Shown piece after piece: positions 51,496-60,878 of a stretch of DNA of 64,000 nucleotides. The position numbers were made by a program, and so were the translations under genes. Source of the DNA: Variovorax paradoxus (GTDB taxonomy: Bacteria > Pseudomonadota > Gammaproteobacteria > Burkholderiales > Burkholderiaceae_C); assembly GCF_018614915.1 (NCBI RefSeq), contig NZ_JAGGNU010000028.1, positions 1 to 64,000 of the forward strand. Reading direction: 5' to 3'. Position 1 is the stretch's first letter. Each line of letters starts with the position of its first letter. The notes below the pieces were generated by a model. The model was not told the DNA's origin. It made no database searches and was given only the letters and a program-made list of their open reading frames with translations.

Positions 51496-52259
51496 GCCAT
51501 GCCTTCGAAACGGCGCAACTGCTGGACGATGCGGCCCGCGATGCCCGGGCAGTGCCGCAGATCGATCCGAAGGGCGAGCTCTCGCTGGCCGATGCCTACG
51601 CGATCCAATCCGCCTCTGTTCAGCGACGCGTTGCGCGCGGCGAGCGCCGCGTTGGCGTGAAGATGGGCTTCACGAGCCGCGCCAAGATGGTTCAGATGGG
51701 CATCGACGACCTCATCTGGGGTCGCCTGTCGAGCGGCATGCAGGTGGAGGAGGGCATGCCGGTGAAGTTCGCGCGCTTCGTGCATCCGCGCGTCGAGCCG
51801 GAACTGGCATTCGTGCTGAAGAAGCCGCTGGCCGGCGACGTCACATTGGCCGAGGCGCTCGCCGCGGTCGAGGCCGTGGCTCCGGCGCTCGAGATCATTG
51901 ACTCACGCTACCAGGACTTCAAGTTCAGCCTGCCCGACGTGATCGCGGACAACGCCTCATCGAGCGGCTTCGTGATCGGTGCCTGGAGCGACCCGCACCA
52001 GGACTTCAGCAATCTGGGCCTCGCGATGAGCATCGACGGTCGCGTGGTGCAGGTGGGCTCCACCGCCGCCATCCTGGGCCATCCGCTGCGCTCCCTGGTC
52101 GCCGCGGCGCGCCTCTCGGCGGCGGCCGGCGAGCCGTTGCAGGCCGGCTGGGTGGTGATGGCGGGCGGCACCACGCCGGCCGAGTGGATCAAGCCAGGCC
52201 AGTACATCTCGATCGAGATGGAGCGCCTCGGAACCGCCGGCTTCCACGTCGGGGAGTGA
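51492..52259 (+). CDS. dmpH: 2-oxo-3-hexenedioate (4-oxalocrotonate) decarboxylase
   Basis: 255 residues; ATGA overlap with the hydratase stop. GVKMGFTSRAKMVQMGIDDL, IWGRLSSGMQVEEGMPV, RVEPELAFVLKKPLAGDV and ALEIIDSRYQDFKFSLPDVI, ADNASSSGFVIGAW are DmpH/XylI/NahK features, and the SRAKM and IWG segments set it apart from the hydratase. It removes CO2 from the keto form of oxalocrotonate to give 2-oxopentenoate. Such enzymes form a complex with the hydratase, which agrees with the coupled genes. Confidence 0.87.
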   Translation: MSHAFETAQLLDDAARDARAVPQIDPKGELSLADAYAIQSASVQRRVARGERRVGVKMGFTSRAKMVQMGIDDLIWGRLSSGMQVEEGMPVKFARFVHPRVEPELAFVLKKPLAGDVTLAEALAAVEAVAPALEIIDSRYQDFKFSLPDVIADNASSSGFVIGAWSDPHQDFSNLGLAMSIDGRVVQVGSTAAILGHPLRSLVAAARLSAAAGEPLQAGWVVMAGGTTPAEWIKPGQYISIEMERLGTAGFHVGE

Positions 52260-52262
52260 ACC

Positions 52263-52517
52263 GTGCCTATTGCCTTGATCAAGATCATCGAGGGCCGTAG
52301 CCCCGAAAAGAAGCGTCGACTGATAGAGAGCGTTTCGCGAGCCATGGCGGACAGCCTCGAGATGCCGGTAGACGCAGTGCGGGTCCTTCTGCACGAATAC
52401 CCGGCAGGCCATTGGGGACGCGGGGGCCGCCCGGTGTCCGATATCCGGGAGAAAACTCCCTCCGATTCATTCGGCGCCCAGGTGCCCGACGCGACGGCCA
52501 AGCTGCTCGCGAACTGA
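52263..52517 (+). CDS. dmpI: 4-oxalocrotonate tautomerase-family protein
   Basis: 84 residues from GTG at 52263 (3 bases after the previous stop), so Pro stands directly behind the initiator: the catalytic proline. [55 protein letters not shown] are the 4-OT pattern, with an extra C-terminal tail of about 20 residues beyond the 60-62 of classic subunits. It should convert 2-hydroxymuconate to 2-oxo-3-hexenedioate. Arg residues near 38-40 and 56-60 match the substrate-binding region. Confidence 0.88.
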   Translation: MPIALIKIIEGRSPEKKRRLIESVSRAMADSLEMPVDAVRVLLHEYPAGHWGRGGRPVSDIREKTPSDSFGAQVPDATAKLLAN

Positions 52518-52527
52518 AGAAAGCAAC

Positions 52528-53487
52528 ATGACGAACAAACTCAAGGTCGCAATCATCGGCCCGGGCAATATCGGCACCGACCTGATGATCAAGGTCATGC
52601 GCAACAGCAAGCACCTCGAGATGGGTGCGATGGTCGGGGTCGACCCGGAATCCGATGGCCTGGCCCGTGCCGAGCGTCTCGGCATCGCCACCACGGCGGA
52701 AGGCATCGAAGGACTGGTGCGGCTCGGCGTGTTCCGCGATATCGACATCGTGTTCGATGCCACCTCGGCCGGGGCCCACAGGCGCCACAACGAGGTGCTG
52801 CAGGCCCATGGCGTTCAGGTCATCGACCTGACGCCCGCTGCCATCGGCCCTTATGTGATCCCCGCGCTCAACCTCGATGCCGAGAACGCCAGCAACATGA
52901 ACATGGTGACCTGCGGCGGGCAGGCGACCATTCCCATAGTGGCCGCCGTATCGCGCGTCGCCAAGGTGCACTACGCCGAGATCGTGGCATCGATCTCGAG
53001 CAAGAGTGCCGGGCCTGGCACGCGCGCCAACATCGACGAGTTCACCGAAACGACCAGGGCCGCGATCGAAAAGCTCGGCGGCGCAGAGCGCGGCAAGGCG
53101 ATCATCGTGCTGAATCCGGCGGAGCCGCCGCTGATCATGCGCGACTCGGTGTTCGCATTGTCCGAGGTGGCCGACCAGGCGGCGGTGGAAGCCAGCATCG
53201 CGCAGATGGTGGCGAGCGTGCAGGCCTACGTGCCTGGCTACCGCCTGAAGCAGCGCGTGCAGTTCGACGTGATCCCGGCCGACCGGCCGCTCAACGTGCC
53301 CAAGCTCGGCTTGCGCCACGGGCTCAAGACCTCGGTGTACCTCGAGGTCGAAGGCGCCGCGCACTACCTGCCGGCCTACGCCGGAAACCTCGACATCATG
53401 ACCTCGGCCGCTCTCGCGTGCGCGGACCTGATGGCGCAACGTCGCATCGCGAGCGGCATTGCGCGCGGCCTGAAGGAGTTTGCATGA
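52528..53487 (+). CDS. mhpF: acetaldehyde dehydrogenase (acylating)
   Basis: 319 residues, ATG at 52528 after [28 protein letters not shown] (Rossmann), [36 protein letters not shown] and [20 protein letters not shown] (Cys nucleophile in TCGGQAT) define DmpF/MhpF/BphJ. It makes acetyl-CoA from acetaldehyde that is channelled from the aldolase. The stop overlaps the next start (ATGA), as in all known dmpFG pairs. Confidence 0.96.
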   Translation: MTNKLKVAIIGPGNIGTDLMIKVMRNSKHLEMGAMVGVDPESDGLARAERLGIATTAEGIEGLVRLGVFRDIDIVFDATSAGAHRRHNEVLQAHGVQVIDLTPAAIGPYVIPALNLDAENASNMNMVTCGGQATIPIVAAVSRVAKVHYAEIVASISSKSAGPGTRANIDEFTETTRAAIEKLGGAERGKAIIVLNPAEPPLIMRDSVFALSEVADQAAVEASIAQMVASVQAYVPGYRLKQRVQFDVIPADRPLNVPKLGLRHGLKTSVYLEVEGAAHYLPAYAGNLDIMTSAALACADLMAQRRIASGIARGLKEFA

Positions 53488-54548
53488 CGCCGGCCAAGAA
53501 GCTCTACATCAGCGACGTCACCCTGCGCGACGGCAGCCATGCCGTACGTCACCAGTACAGCATCGCGCACGTCAAGGCGATCTCCGCGGCGCTGGACGCC
53601 GCCGGCGTCGACAGCATCGAGGTCGCGCATGGCGACGGCCTGGATGGCTCCAGTTTCAACTACGGCTTCGGTGCGCACACCGATGTCGAATGGATCGCGG
53701 CAGTGGCCGAAACGGTCAAGAGCGCAAGGGTCGCAACCTTGCTGTTGCCCGGCATCGGCACCACGCACGATCTGCGCAGTGCCTACGATGCAGGCGCGCG
53801 CGTCGTGCGCGTCGCTACGCACTGCACCGAGGCCGACGTGTCTCGCCAGCATCTGGAACATGCTCGCCAACTGGGCATGGATCCGGTGGGCTTCCTGATG
53901 ATGAGCCACATGACCACGCCCAGGAAGCTGGCCGAACAGGCGCTGCTGATGGAAAGCTACGGCGCGAGCTGCGTCTACGTGGTCGACTCCGGCGGTGCGC
54001 TCGGCATGGACGACGTTCGTGACCGGTTCCGGGCGTTCAAGGAGGTGCTGAGAGCCGACACGCAGACCGGCATCCACGCGCATCACAACCTGAGCCTTGG
54101 CGTGGCGAACTCCATCGTGGCCGTGGAAGAGGGCTGCGATCGCATCGATGCCAGCCTGGCCGGCATGGGCGCCGGTGCCGGCAACGCGCCGCTCGAGGTG
54201 CTCATTGCGGCGGCTCAGCGCCAGGGCTGGCATCACGGCACCGATCTCTACCGGCTGATGGATGCCGCCGACGACCTGGTGCGCCCGCTGCAGGATCGGC
54301 CGGTGCGCGTCGATCGCGAGACGCTGGCGCTGGGCTATGCGGGCGTTTATTCGAGCTTCTTGCGCCATGCCGAGACGGCCGCGAAGAAGTACGACCTGAA
54401 GACCGTGGACATCCTCGTGGAGCTCGGCGCACGCAAGATGGTGGGCGGTCAGGAGGACATGATCGTCGACGTGGCGCTCGATCTGCTTCGCCGGTCTGGG
54501 CACGACCGTGTGCATTCCGCACCCGCGATGAGCGAGGCAGGGAGCTAG
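53484..54548 (+). CDS. dmpG: 4-hydroxy-2-oxovalerate aldolase
   Basis: 354 residues, coupled to mhp[21 protein letters not shown] (HMG-CoA lyase-like barrel; Asp metal ligand), [33 protein letters not shown] and [20 protein letters not shown] (metal His pair), then [16 protein letters not shown]. It splits 4-hydroxy-2-oxovalerate to pyruvate and acetaldehyde, which moves through a tunnel to the dehydrogenase. Last gene of the operon. A DmpG C-terminal domain follows. Confidence 0.96.
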   Translation: MTPAKKLYISDVTLRDGSHAVRHQYSIAHVKAISAALDAAGVDSIEVAHGDGLDGSSFNYGFGAHTDVEWIAAVAETVKSARVATLLLPGIGTTHDLRSAYDAGARVVRVATHCTEADVSRQHLEHARQLGMDPVGFLMMSHMTTPRKLAEQALLMESYGASCVYVVDSGGALGMDDVRDRFRAFKEVLRADTQTGIHAHHNLSLGVANSIVAVEEGCDRIDASLAGMGAGAGNAPLEVLIAAAQRQGWHHGTDLYRLMDAADDLVRPLQDRPVRVDRETLALGYAGVYSSFLRHAETAAKKYDLKTVDILVELGARKMVGGQEDMIVDVALDLLRRSGHDRVHSAPAMSEAGS

Positions 54549-55324
54549 TTCCGAACAACGCCGTTGCTCGCTTGCTCCGTCGCCGCGCAACTCTGCTCAA
54601 TTTGGCTTCCTAGGCAGGATAGCGCTATTCGTGTCGAACGACTGCTCTCGCTTGCGGATTCAACCGGTCGATGCAACGGTTTGGCTGAACATCTCAGCAT
54701 GTTTCATCACTGGACATCCGTCAAACGGTTGTACGTCCCCAAGGCGGGGCGGAATCGCGGGCGACCGAAAATGACGGTGTTCCTGAAACCTCAGAAGCCG
54801 TGCTGATTGCGACATTGGACTTAGCCTGCCCGAGATCGCCTGCAACTGCCGTACACGCGAACAGACGATGGACGCGTCTTGCCCGAGTCATGTGACCTCG
54901 ATTTCCTTGCTCTCTCTTCGACGAAGGGAGCAGAGGATGGACCGGAGTTGCGCCAGCTTGGCGCGTGTTGATTGCAACATCGATAGCGCACACTTCGGTC
55001 TCGAACTGGCGGTCTGGCGCCGCGCAAACTGGCTTGTGGCACGCCTCGACCGCAGGCTGTGCTGCAATCCGTCCGGCATGCAGTTGCGAGATTCCTTGCT
55101 GCGCCGGCAGCGATCTAGCCATTTCTGCTTCGGGAGCGACGAGCTGGTGCGCAAGCTCTCCGTCGCGATGGGATGCGGCGAGCGCCCAGTGCTTTCTGCA
55201 GCGTCGAAGAACTTCGCTAATCTAGACGCTTGATCCGCCACCGAGCTCCGTGACCTGCTCGCGGCGCAGCGACCCCGGCGGCGGCCAGCACAACGGCGCC
55301 GCCGAGGGGCTGGCCAATCAGCAG
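54549..55324. other. 776-base gap with no recognised gene
   Basis: Frames on both strands are short or Arg/Ser/Cys-rich and match nothing recognised. No hairpin with a T-run was identified after the aldolase gene. The region separates two unrelated operons and looks like decayed or spacer DNA. Confidence 0.5.
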
Positions 55325-55699
55325 TCATGTGGTGCCGCTCGACAGTTGCGACAGGTATTGGCCGGGGGTCAATCCGCAGAAGTGCTTGAAATGGCGCGAC
55401 AAGTGGCTCTGGTCGTAGAAACCCGTCTCGCCTGCCACGACGGCAGGCGCCACGCCGGCGCGCAGCAGGGCCTTGGCCCGTTCGATCCTTATGTGACAAA
55501 TATAGCGGTGCGGCGGCAGGCCGAACTCGCGGTGAAAGACCCTGATAAAGCGGCAAACGCTGAGGCAGGCGATCGAAGCCAAGTGTTCAAGGCGCAGCGG
55601 CTGGCAGGCATTGTGCTCGATGTAGGCAAGTACTTGGGCGAGCGGTGTCGGTGCTGCCTCCGGCGGGCCAGCGACTGCAAATAGTATCGATGCGTTCAT
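55325..55699 (-). CDS. AraC-family DNA-binding-domain-only protein
   Basis: 124 residues: PLAQVLAYIEHNACQPLRLE, HLASIACLSVCRFIRVFHRE, FGLPPHRYICHIRIERAKAL and FYDQSHLSRHFKHFCGLTPG form the double HTH of AraC/XylS. There is no effector domain (the usual AraC length is near 290), so this is a stand-alone reader, as in MarA/SoxS-type proteins. It lies downstream of the Bug gene on the same strand, 72 bases apart. It could be a late co-regulator of the operon. Confidence 0.85.
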   Translation of the reverse strand: MNASILFAVAGPPEAAPTPLAQVLAYIEHNACQPLRLEHLASIACLSVCRFIRVFHREFGLPPHRYICHIRIERAKALLRAGVAPAVVAGETGFYDQSHLSRHFKHFCGLTPGQYLSQLSSGTT

Positions 55700-55771
55700 G
55701 ATCTCTTGTGTTGCACCACCGCGCTGACGCCGGGTGTCGTTCCGTGGGGTCCGAGCGCGCGTGCCATGTTG

Positions 55772-56776
55772 CTAGACGGTGATCTGGGCTTCCTTCACCA
55801 TGACTTGCCACCGATCGACTTCCTGTTTCATGAACGCGTTCACCTGCTGGAGCGAGAGGTCGGGCATCAAAGGTGTTCCCAGTTCCTCGAACTGCTTCGC
55901 CAGGGCGGCATTCTTCCGGCCCGCCGCGATCCCTTCATGTAGGCGGGTCACGATGTCCACGGGTGTGCCTGCGGGAGCCCATAGACCGCTCCAGGTGGTG
56001 GTGTCGAATTCTTGGTGCAGCATCTCGCCCAAGGTCGGGATCTCCGGTGCGACAGAGAGGCGCTTACTTCCGGTCGCGCCAAGGACGCGCAGCCGACCGG
56101 AGCGGACGAGCGGACCAACAACTGACCAGGGATCGACCGCGAAGGTGAGACGACCCGCCATGACCTCCGACATGACGCCTTGCGAGCCCAGCTTGAACGG
56201 CACGTGCAGGAGGTTGGGCACGCCCAGGCGGTTCGCGATCAGCTTGCATGTGATGTGGCTGTTCGCACCCACCCCGTTGGAGCCGTAGCTATGGCGATCC
56301 GGGGCCGCCCTGAGGTGGGCCCCGAGGTCCTGGAAGGAGCGGATGTCGCTGTCGCCACTCACCACAAGGAAGGTCGGTACGGTGGTCGTCACCGCGACGG
56401 GCAGGAAATCGCGAGTGGGCTGGTAGGCGAGGTCCGGATAGATCAAGGGCGCGATCGCCCAGGTGGTGGCCGTGCTGTAGAGCAGCGTATATCCATCGGG
56501 CGTCGATCGTGCTACTGCCGTGGCCCCGATGTTGCCTCCTGCCCCCGCGCGATTGTCAACGATGACCGCAGCGCCGCCCAACTGCTTGCCGATGACATCA
56601 CCCCAGGTCCGTGCGGAAATGTCCGTACTGCTGCCTGGGGCGAACGGGACAATCAGCTTGATGGTGCGAATGGGATAACGATCTTGCGCCATCGCGTGTC
56701 CGGATCGAACGACACCGCTTGCCGCCAAGGGCAGGCTGGCCAGGGAGCCCAAAAAATCTCTGCGCGTGGAATGCAT
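55772..56776 (-). CDS. Bug family (TctC-like) periplasmic binding protein 6
   Basis: 334 residues; ATG at 56776 behind AGGAGAACTGCGTT. The N-terminus STRRDFLGSLASLPLAASGV is a Tat-like signal. Mature motifs: KLIVPFAPGSSTDISARTWG, VIVDNRAGAGGNIGATAVAR, PDGYTLLYST, VPFKLGSQGVMSEVMAGRLT. The tripartite receptor is expressed with an M19 dipeptidase-like protein and an HcnABC-type oxidoreductase, so its ligand may be an amino- or imino-acid derivative, unusual for this family. Confidence 0.9.
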   Translation of the reverse strand: MHSTRRDFLGSLASLPLAASGVVRSGHAMAQDRYPIRTIKLIVPFAPGSSTDISARTWGDVIGKQLGGAAVIVDNRAGAGGNIGATAVARSTPDGYTLLYSTATTWAIAPLIYPDLAYQPTRDFLPVAVTTTVPTFLVVSGDSDIRSFQDLGAHLRAAPDRHSYGSNGVGANSHITCKLIANRLGVPNLLHVPFKLGSQGVMSEVMAGRLTFAVDPWSVVGPLVRSGRLRVLGATGSKRLSVAPEIPTLGEMLHQEFDTTTWSGLWAPAGTPVDIVTRLHEGIAAGRKNAALAKQFEELGTPLMPDLSLQQVNAFMKQEVDRWQVMVKEAQITV

Positions 56777-56862
56777 AACGCAGTTCTCCTATGAAGATTT
56801 CAGGCCAGAAGGCTGGCGGCGGCGCTCAATTGGTGGGGCTGGTGCGTTGCGGAAGTGGCGGC

Positions 56863-57906
56863 TCACCCGCAGAACTGGCGCATGGCGCGCAGCCAGCTTC
56901 CGCCGAGAAGCGCCTTGACGTCGCTTTCCGAATAGCCGCGGTCGAATAAGCCCTGCGTCAGATTGGGAAGCTTGCGCACCGACTCGATGCCGATCGGGTA
57001 CGACTGGCGGCCAAACGCAGACAGCGGGCCGAAGATGTCCGGACGGCGGGTGCGCCAGGTCACCACGCTAGGGGGGGCGACGACGGTCGCGGACTCCTGG
57101 AACGACTCTACGTAGTCCATGCCGATGCCGACGTGGTCGACCCCGACCAGCTTCACGTAATGGTCGATGTGGTTCAGCAGGTCGTCCAGTGTCGGGGTGT
57201 CGTCGGACAGCGACTGCGGCAGCCCGCAGACTCCGACCATCCCGCCCTTGGCGGCCATCGCCTTGACCGTGGCGTCGGTGGTATTGCGGCCATTGGGGCG
57301 CAGCTGGTCGCTGTTCGAGTGTGTGCAGACCGGGGCCCGCGAGAGCGCGGTGGCCTCTGCACGGGTGCGGTGGCCGCAGTGCGACAGGTCCAGCATCAAC
57401 GGCAGCGTGTTCGCCAGCGCGATCAGCTCTTCGCCAAGGTAAGTCAGGCCGGCGTCGCGCTTCTCGCCGCAGCCGTCGCCGAGCGCATTGGAGGTGGTGT
57501 AGGCCAGGCCGAGGACGCGCAGGCCCAGGCGTGTCATGGTTTCGAGGCGCCAGAACTGGTCCGGATCCTCAATCATGCTGGCGCCCTGGGTGCCTACCAC
57601 GATGCCGAGCTTGCCTTTTTCCTTGGCGGCGACGACGTCGTCGGCCGTTGTGCACACTGTCAGCATGGGGCTCTTGTCGATCTTGGTCAGGTAGCGTTCG
57701 AAGTTGTGCAGGGTCTTGTCCCAGTTCTCCTCCAGCGCGAAGGTGACGTTCGCTGCGTTGACGCCGCCTTCGAGGCAGCGACGGGTGAACTTCTCGTCAA
57801 GCACATAGGAAATTGCAAGACCGTCGAAGACCAGGCTGCTCTGGTGGACGCGGCGTGTGCGGTCATCGACGACGAGGTTTTCTGCGGGATGGGCGGTCAC
57901 GGACAT
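56863..57906 (-). CDS. M19 (renal dipeptidase) family protein with degenerate metal site
   Basis: 347 residues, ATG at 57906. Fold motifs: LVFDGLAISYVLDEKF at the place of the DGHND motif, so His and Asp are Leu30 and Ile32. GIVVGTQGASMIEDP has Gln107 instead of the bridging Glu. LPLMLDLSHCGHRT (His176), APVCTHSNSDQL (His196) and an Arg at 207 keep the second half of the site, and VDHVGIGMDYVESF carries the late Asp. At most a mononuclear site remains. A DGL-S/Q variant occurs, as far as recalled, in a bacterial subgroup of M19. Dipeptidase activity is doubtful. Confidence 0.85.
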   Translation of the reverse strand: MSVTAHPAENLVVDDRTRRVHQSSLVFDGLAISYVLDEKFTRRCLEGGVNAANVTFALEENWDKTLHNFERYLTKIDKSPMLTVCTTADDVVAAKEKGKLGIVVGTQGASMIEDPDQFWRLETMTRLGLRVLGLAYTTSNALGDGCGEKRDAGLTYLGEELIALANTLPLMLDLSHCGHRTRAEATALSRAPVCTHSNSDQLRPNGRNTTDATVKAMAAKGGMVGVCGLPQSLSDDTPTLDDLLNHIDHYVKLVGVDHVGIGMDYVESFQESATVVAPPSVVTWRTRRPDIFGPLSAFGRQSYPIGIESVRKLPNLTQGLFDRGYSESDVKALLGGSWLRAMRQFCG

Positions 57907-57935
57907 CGGAAATCTCCAGGTAGTGTGGGAAAGGA

Positions 57936-59117
57936 CTACGCGGTTGCGTATGCAGCAGCCCTGGGGTTGATTTGCGCGGTGGCGGCGGGCGCCGCAAACC
58001 GCTGGATATGGAATGGTTCGATCGGCGTCGTGGTGGCGCCGGTGTCGATGAGTTCGGCCATGACGTCTCCGACGCCGGGGCCCAGCTGGAAGCCGTGGCC
58101 GCAGAAACCGAAGGCGTAGTACAGGCCGCTGATCCGGCCACTGGGGCCCATGACCGGAAGCTCGTCGCGCATGTACCCCTCGATGCCGCTCCAAGTGCGA
58201 AGCACCTGCAGCTTGCCCAGCGCCGGCGCCAGGCGCCGGAGCTCGCGCAGCTGGCGCAGCAGGTTCTCCGGCAGCACGTAAGCGCGCTTGAGGTCCGGAT
58301 ACGCCGGTCCCCGCAGCCCGCCGCCGAACACGATGTTTCCGCGCTTGACCTGGCGAAAGTAAACGACTTCGTGTGCCACCTTGGTCGAGACGCCGACGAC
58401 TGGGACGATGCCGTAGGGCACCGGCTCGGTGACGCCCATGCTGGGCCCGTGCGGCGTCAACGGGACAGGCTCTCCGAAGGCGGCGGACAGCTTGTCACCC
58501 CACGCGCCGGCGCAGATCAATGCAGACGGTGCGCGGAAGATCCGGCCATCGGCCGCCTGCACCCGGAAGTCCTCGCCGTCCTTGTCGATCGCCAGCACCT
58601 CGCAGTTCTCGATCACCCGTGCGCCGGCGCGCGCTGCGGCACGACCGAACGCCGGTGCCGCCAGCCGGGGGTTGGCATGACCGTCGTTCGGAGAATACGA
58701 GCCGCAGATGACTCCGGCGCCGAAGAATGGAAAGCGGCGGCGGAACTCGCTGCCACCGACCAGTTCGAGGTCCAGCCCCCAGCCGCGCGCATCCTTGGCG
58801 TATCTCTCGACCACTGCCGCCTGGGCCTCGTCATAGACGCCACGCACATGGCCGGTGACGAGGAACTCGGCGTCGTCGCCCAGCAATTCCTTCATCTGAC
58901 CCCAGATCGCCCGCGAGCGGTGTGCCAGCGGCAGTTGCGGCAGGTACCGGCCCTGTCTGCGCACGTTCCCGAAGTTGACGCCGCTGGCCTGCTGGCCGAC
59001 CAAACCTCGTTCCAGCAAGATCACCGAGCGGCCGCGCTTGCGCAGGAAGAATGCGCTGGCGGCGCCCATCAGACCGCCACCGACGACGATGACGTCGGCC
59101 TTCAGATCTTCAGACAT
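57936..59117 (-). CDS. FAD-dependent amine/imino-acid oxidoreductase, HcnC/beta-subunit-like
   Basis: 393 residues of the DAO (glycine/D-amino acid oxidase) family: VIVVGGGLMGAASAFFLRKR (dinucleotide fold), ASGVNFGNVRRQGR, ICAGAWGDKLSAAFG, GIEGYMRDELPVMGPSGRIS and GLYYAFGFCGHGFQLGPGVG. In HcnABC, opine oxidase (OoxB) and D-hydroxyproline dehydrogenase, this subunit oxidises the C-N bond. The start overlaps the stop of the alpha-type gene by 8 bases, so a complex is likely. Substrate unknown. Confidence 0.88.
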   Translation of the reverse strand: MSEDLKADVIVVGGGLMGAASAFFLRKRGRSVILLERGLVGQQASGVNFGNVRRQGRYLPQLPLAHRSRAIWGQMKELLGDDAEFLVTGHVRGVYDEAQAAVVERYAKDARGWGLDLELVGGSEFRRRFPFFGAGVICGSYSPNDGHANPRLAAPAFGRAAARAGARVIENCEVLAIDKDGEDFRVQAADGRIFRAPSALICAGAWGDKLSAAFGEPVPLTPHGPSMGVTEPVPYGIVPVVGVSTKVAHEVVYFRQVKRGNIVFGGGLRGPAYPDLKRAYVLPENLLRQLRELRRLAPALGKLQVLRTWSGIEGYMRDELPVMGPSGRISGLYYAFGFCGHGFQLGPGVGDVMAELIDTGATTTPIEPFHIQRFAAPAATAQINPRAAAYATA

Positions 59118-60501
59118 TGACGGTCCCCGGGTTCTCGAGCGCCGCCATCGGCAGCGGCTTCACCGGTCCCTGCCCCCGCAGCCGGCCGACCATTTCGATC
59201 GGTACGCCGGCGGCGTGCGCCACAACTTCGGCCGCCGCGTGGCCGCAGAAGCGGCCTTGGCAGCGGCCCATTCCGACCCGGCTGAAGGCCTTGGCCCGAT
59301 TCATCTCCCTGCCACCCATGTCATTGACCACGCGGCGCAGTTCACCGGCCGTGATCGTCTCGCAGCGGCAGACGACCGCCGAATCGGAGAGGGCCGCCGC
59401 CTGGGCATGGGGCCAAGGGAACGCCTTGATCAGTCCGCGCCGAAAGCGGTCCATCTTGTCCAGCGTGCGCCGCAGCGCCGGCATCTGGTCCGGCGATGCG
59501 GGCTGTCCCAGATCGGACAGCACGGCAAGCGCCGCCAGGCAGCCGGCCGCTTCGGCACCGTCGGCGCCGAGAAGGCGGGCTCCATCGCCGGCGAGGTAGA
59601 CCCCGGAGATCGTGCTGCGTCCATCCCTGTCGATCTTCGGCAGCCACTGCCGCGACTCGCTGTCGAACTGGAATTCGCAGCGCGCCAGATCGGCAAGCTG
59701 ACTTTCCGTGCGCAGGTGATAGCCCAGGGCAACGGCGTCGCAGTCGAAATTCCGTTCGCTGCCGTTGCCGTCCAATACCGTGACACCGTGGACACCGGTT
59801 GCTGCTGCACCGGTGATGCGCAGCGGCGTGATGCCGCTGTGCACCGCGACGCCGGCCTTGCGCAGGATGCGGGTGAGCGCTATTCCCTTGAGCAGCAACC
59901 CGGGCCTGGCGGCAAGCGCAGGCAGGGCGCGAACACGCTGCGAAAACCGTGACGTGTCGAGCACGGCAAGTACCGTGGCACCGGCCTGGACATATTGGGA
60001 GGCGACCAGATAGAGCAGCGGCCCGGTGCCCATGAAGACGATCCGCCGGCCGATGGCACAGGCCTGCGACTTCAGCGCGATCTGGGATGCACCCAGGCTG
60101 TAGCAGCCGGCGAGGTTCCAGCCCTCGACCGGCATCAGCCGGTCGGTGGCGCCGCTGCAGACGACCAGCGCATCGAACGGCAGTGCGGCCGTCTGGTTGC
60201 CGTCATGCAGCACGTGCAACTTGTTGGCCGTCACGTTCCAGGCCAGCGTTTCGGGCCGGTAATCCACCTTGGGGCGAATGGCCTCGAAACTGCGGTGCAG
60301 GTCTTCAGCCTTCTTCGCCTCGCTGCCGTACAGCTTGGCATAGGAACGGTTGAAGCCCTCTGGCTGGCGTCGGTAGATCTGGCCTCCATCACGCCGACCT
60401 TCGTCGACGACGGTCGGCGTCAGGCCCGCCGCAACCAGGGTCTCGGCGCAGCGCACGCCTGCCGGGCCGGTGCCGACAACGATCACGTGCGGTTGGGCCA
60501 T
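59110..60501 (-). CDS. NAD(P)/FAD oxidoreductase with BFD-type [2Fe-2S], HcnB/alpha-subunit-like
   Basis: 463 residues. HVIVVGTGPAGVRCAETLVA (FAD), DGGQIYRRQPEGFNRSYAKL, a second dinucleotide fold RRIVFMGTGPLLYLVASQYV, and ISGVYLAGDGARLLGADGAE. The C-terminal cluster domain is made by VVCRCETITAGELR and GRCQGRFCGHAAAEVV (four Cys). These match HcnB, OoxA and D-hydroxyproline dehydrogenase alpha subunits, which pass electrons from the catalytic beta subunit. It overlaps neighbours on both sides (19 bases with the small 2Fe-2S gene, 8 with the beta gene). Confidence 0.9.
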   Translation of the reverse strand: MAQPHVIVVGTGPAGVRCAETLVAAGLTPTVVDEGRRDGGQIYRRQPEGFNRSYAKLYGSEAKKAEDLHRSFEAIRPKVDYRPETLAWNVTANKLHVLHDGNQTAALPFDALVVCSGATDRLMPVEGWNLAGCYSLGASQIALKSQACAIGRRIVFMGTGPLLYLVASQYVQAGATVLAVLDTSRFSQRVRALPALAARPGLLLKGIALTRILRKAGVAVHSGITPLRITGAAATGVHGVTVLDGNGSERNFDCDAVALGYHLRTESQLADLARCEFQFDSESRQWLPKIDRDGRSTISGVYLAGDGARLLGADGAEAAGCLAALAVLSDLGQPASPDQMPALRRTLDKMDRFRRGLIKAFPWPHAQAAALSDSAVVCRCETITAGELRRVVNDMGGREMNRAKAFSRVGMGRCQGRFCGHAAAEVVAHAAGVPIEMVGRLRGQGPVKPLPMAALENPGTVNV

Positions 60502-60794
60502 GTCGCCTCCAGGGGTTCGGTGGTGACGCGCAATCCTTCGCGCACGACCGTTGTGCAGGCGCGCAGGCGTTCGCCGCCTTCGGTCCAGACCCAGCAGTCC
60601 TGGCAGGCCCCCATCAAGCAGAAGCCGGAGCGCACGCCATCACCGAATTCGGAGTGCCGCAAGTGACCGACGCTGCCCAGCAGCGCGACGAGCAGGGTGT
60701 CACCTTCAAGTGCGACGATCGGCTTGCCGTCGGCCATGAGTCGCTGCGGAGCGCGCACAGTTTCGGCCAGGCGGATGAATCGGCCGTCCGTCAT
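60483..60794 (-). CDS. (2Fe-2S)-binding small subunit, HcnA/gamma-like
   Basis: 103 residues from ATG at 60794. FRIRLAETVR-like opening (GRFIRLAETVRAPQRLMADG), DTLLVALLGSVGHLRHSEFG, and RSGFCLMGACQDCWVWTEGG, then a fourth Cys in LRACTTVVREGL. The plant-type [2Fe-2S] fold with few helices is the HcnA/OoxX small subunit. First gene of the minus-strand operon, right behind the divergent promoter. It overlaps the alpha gene, so the three subunits are made together. Confidence 0.9.
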   Translation of the reverse strand: MTDGRFIRLAETVRAPQRLMADGKPIVALEGDTLLVALLGSVGHLRHSEFGDGVRSGFCLMGACQDCWVWTEGGERLRACTTVVREGLRVTTEPLEATWPNRT

Positions 60795-60878
60795 TTGTTG
60801 ATCCCGCCGCGGCGGTGCATGAGTGAATTCATGCAGGCTATTCTGGGCGGCACGGTCGGACGGAGCCAATATCAAATG

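Noticed and set aside
60483..60794. HcnABC-like genes as hydrogen cyanide synthase
   Set aside because: The neighbourhood (LysR of OccR type, dipeptidase-like gene, transporters) and the wide distribution of the family among opine and hydroxyproline dehydrogenases make cyanide production the less likely reading.
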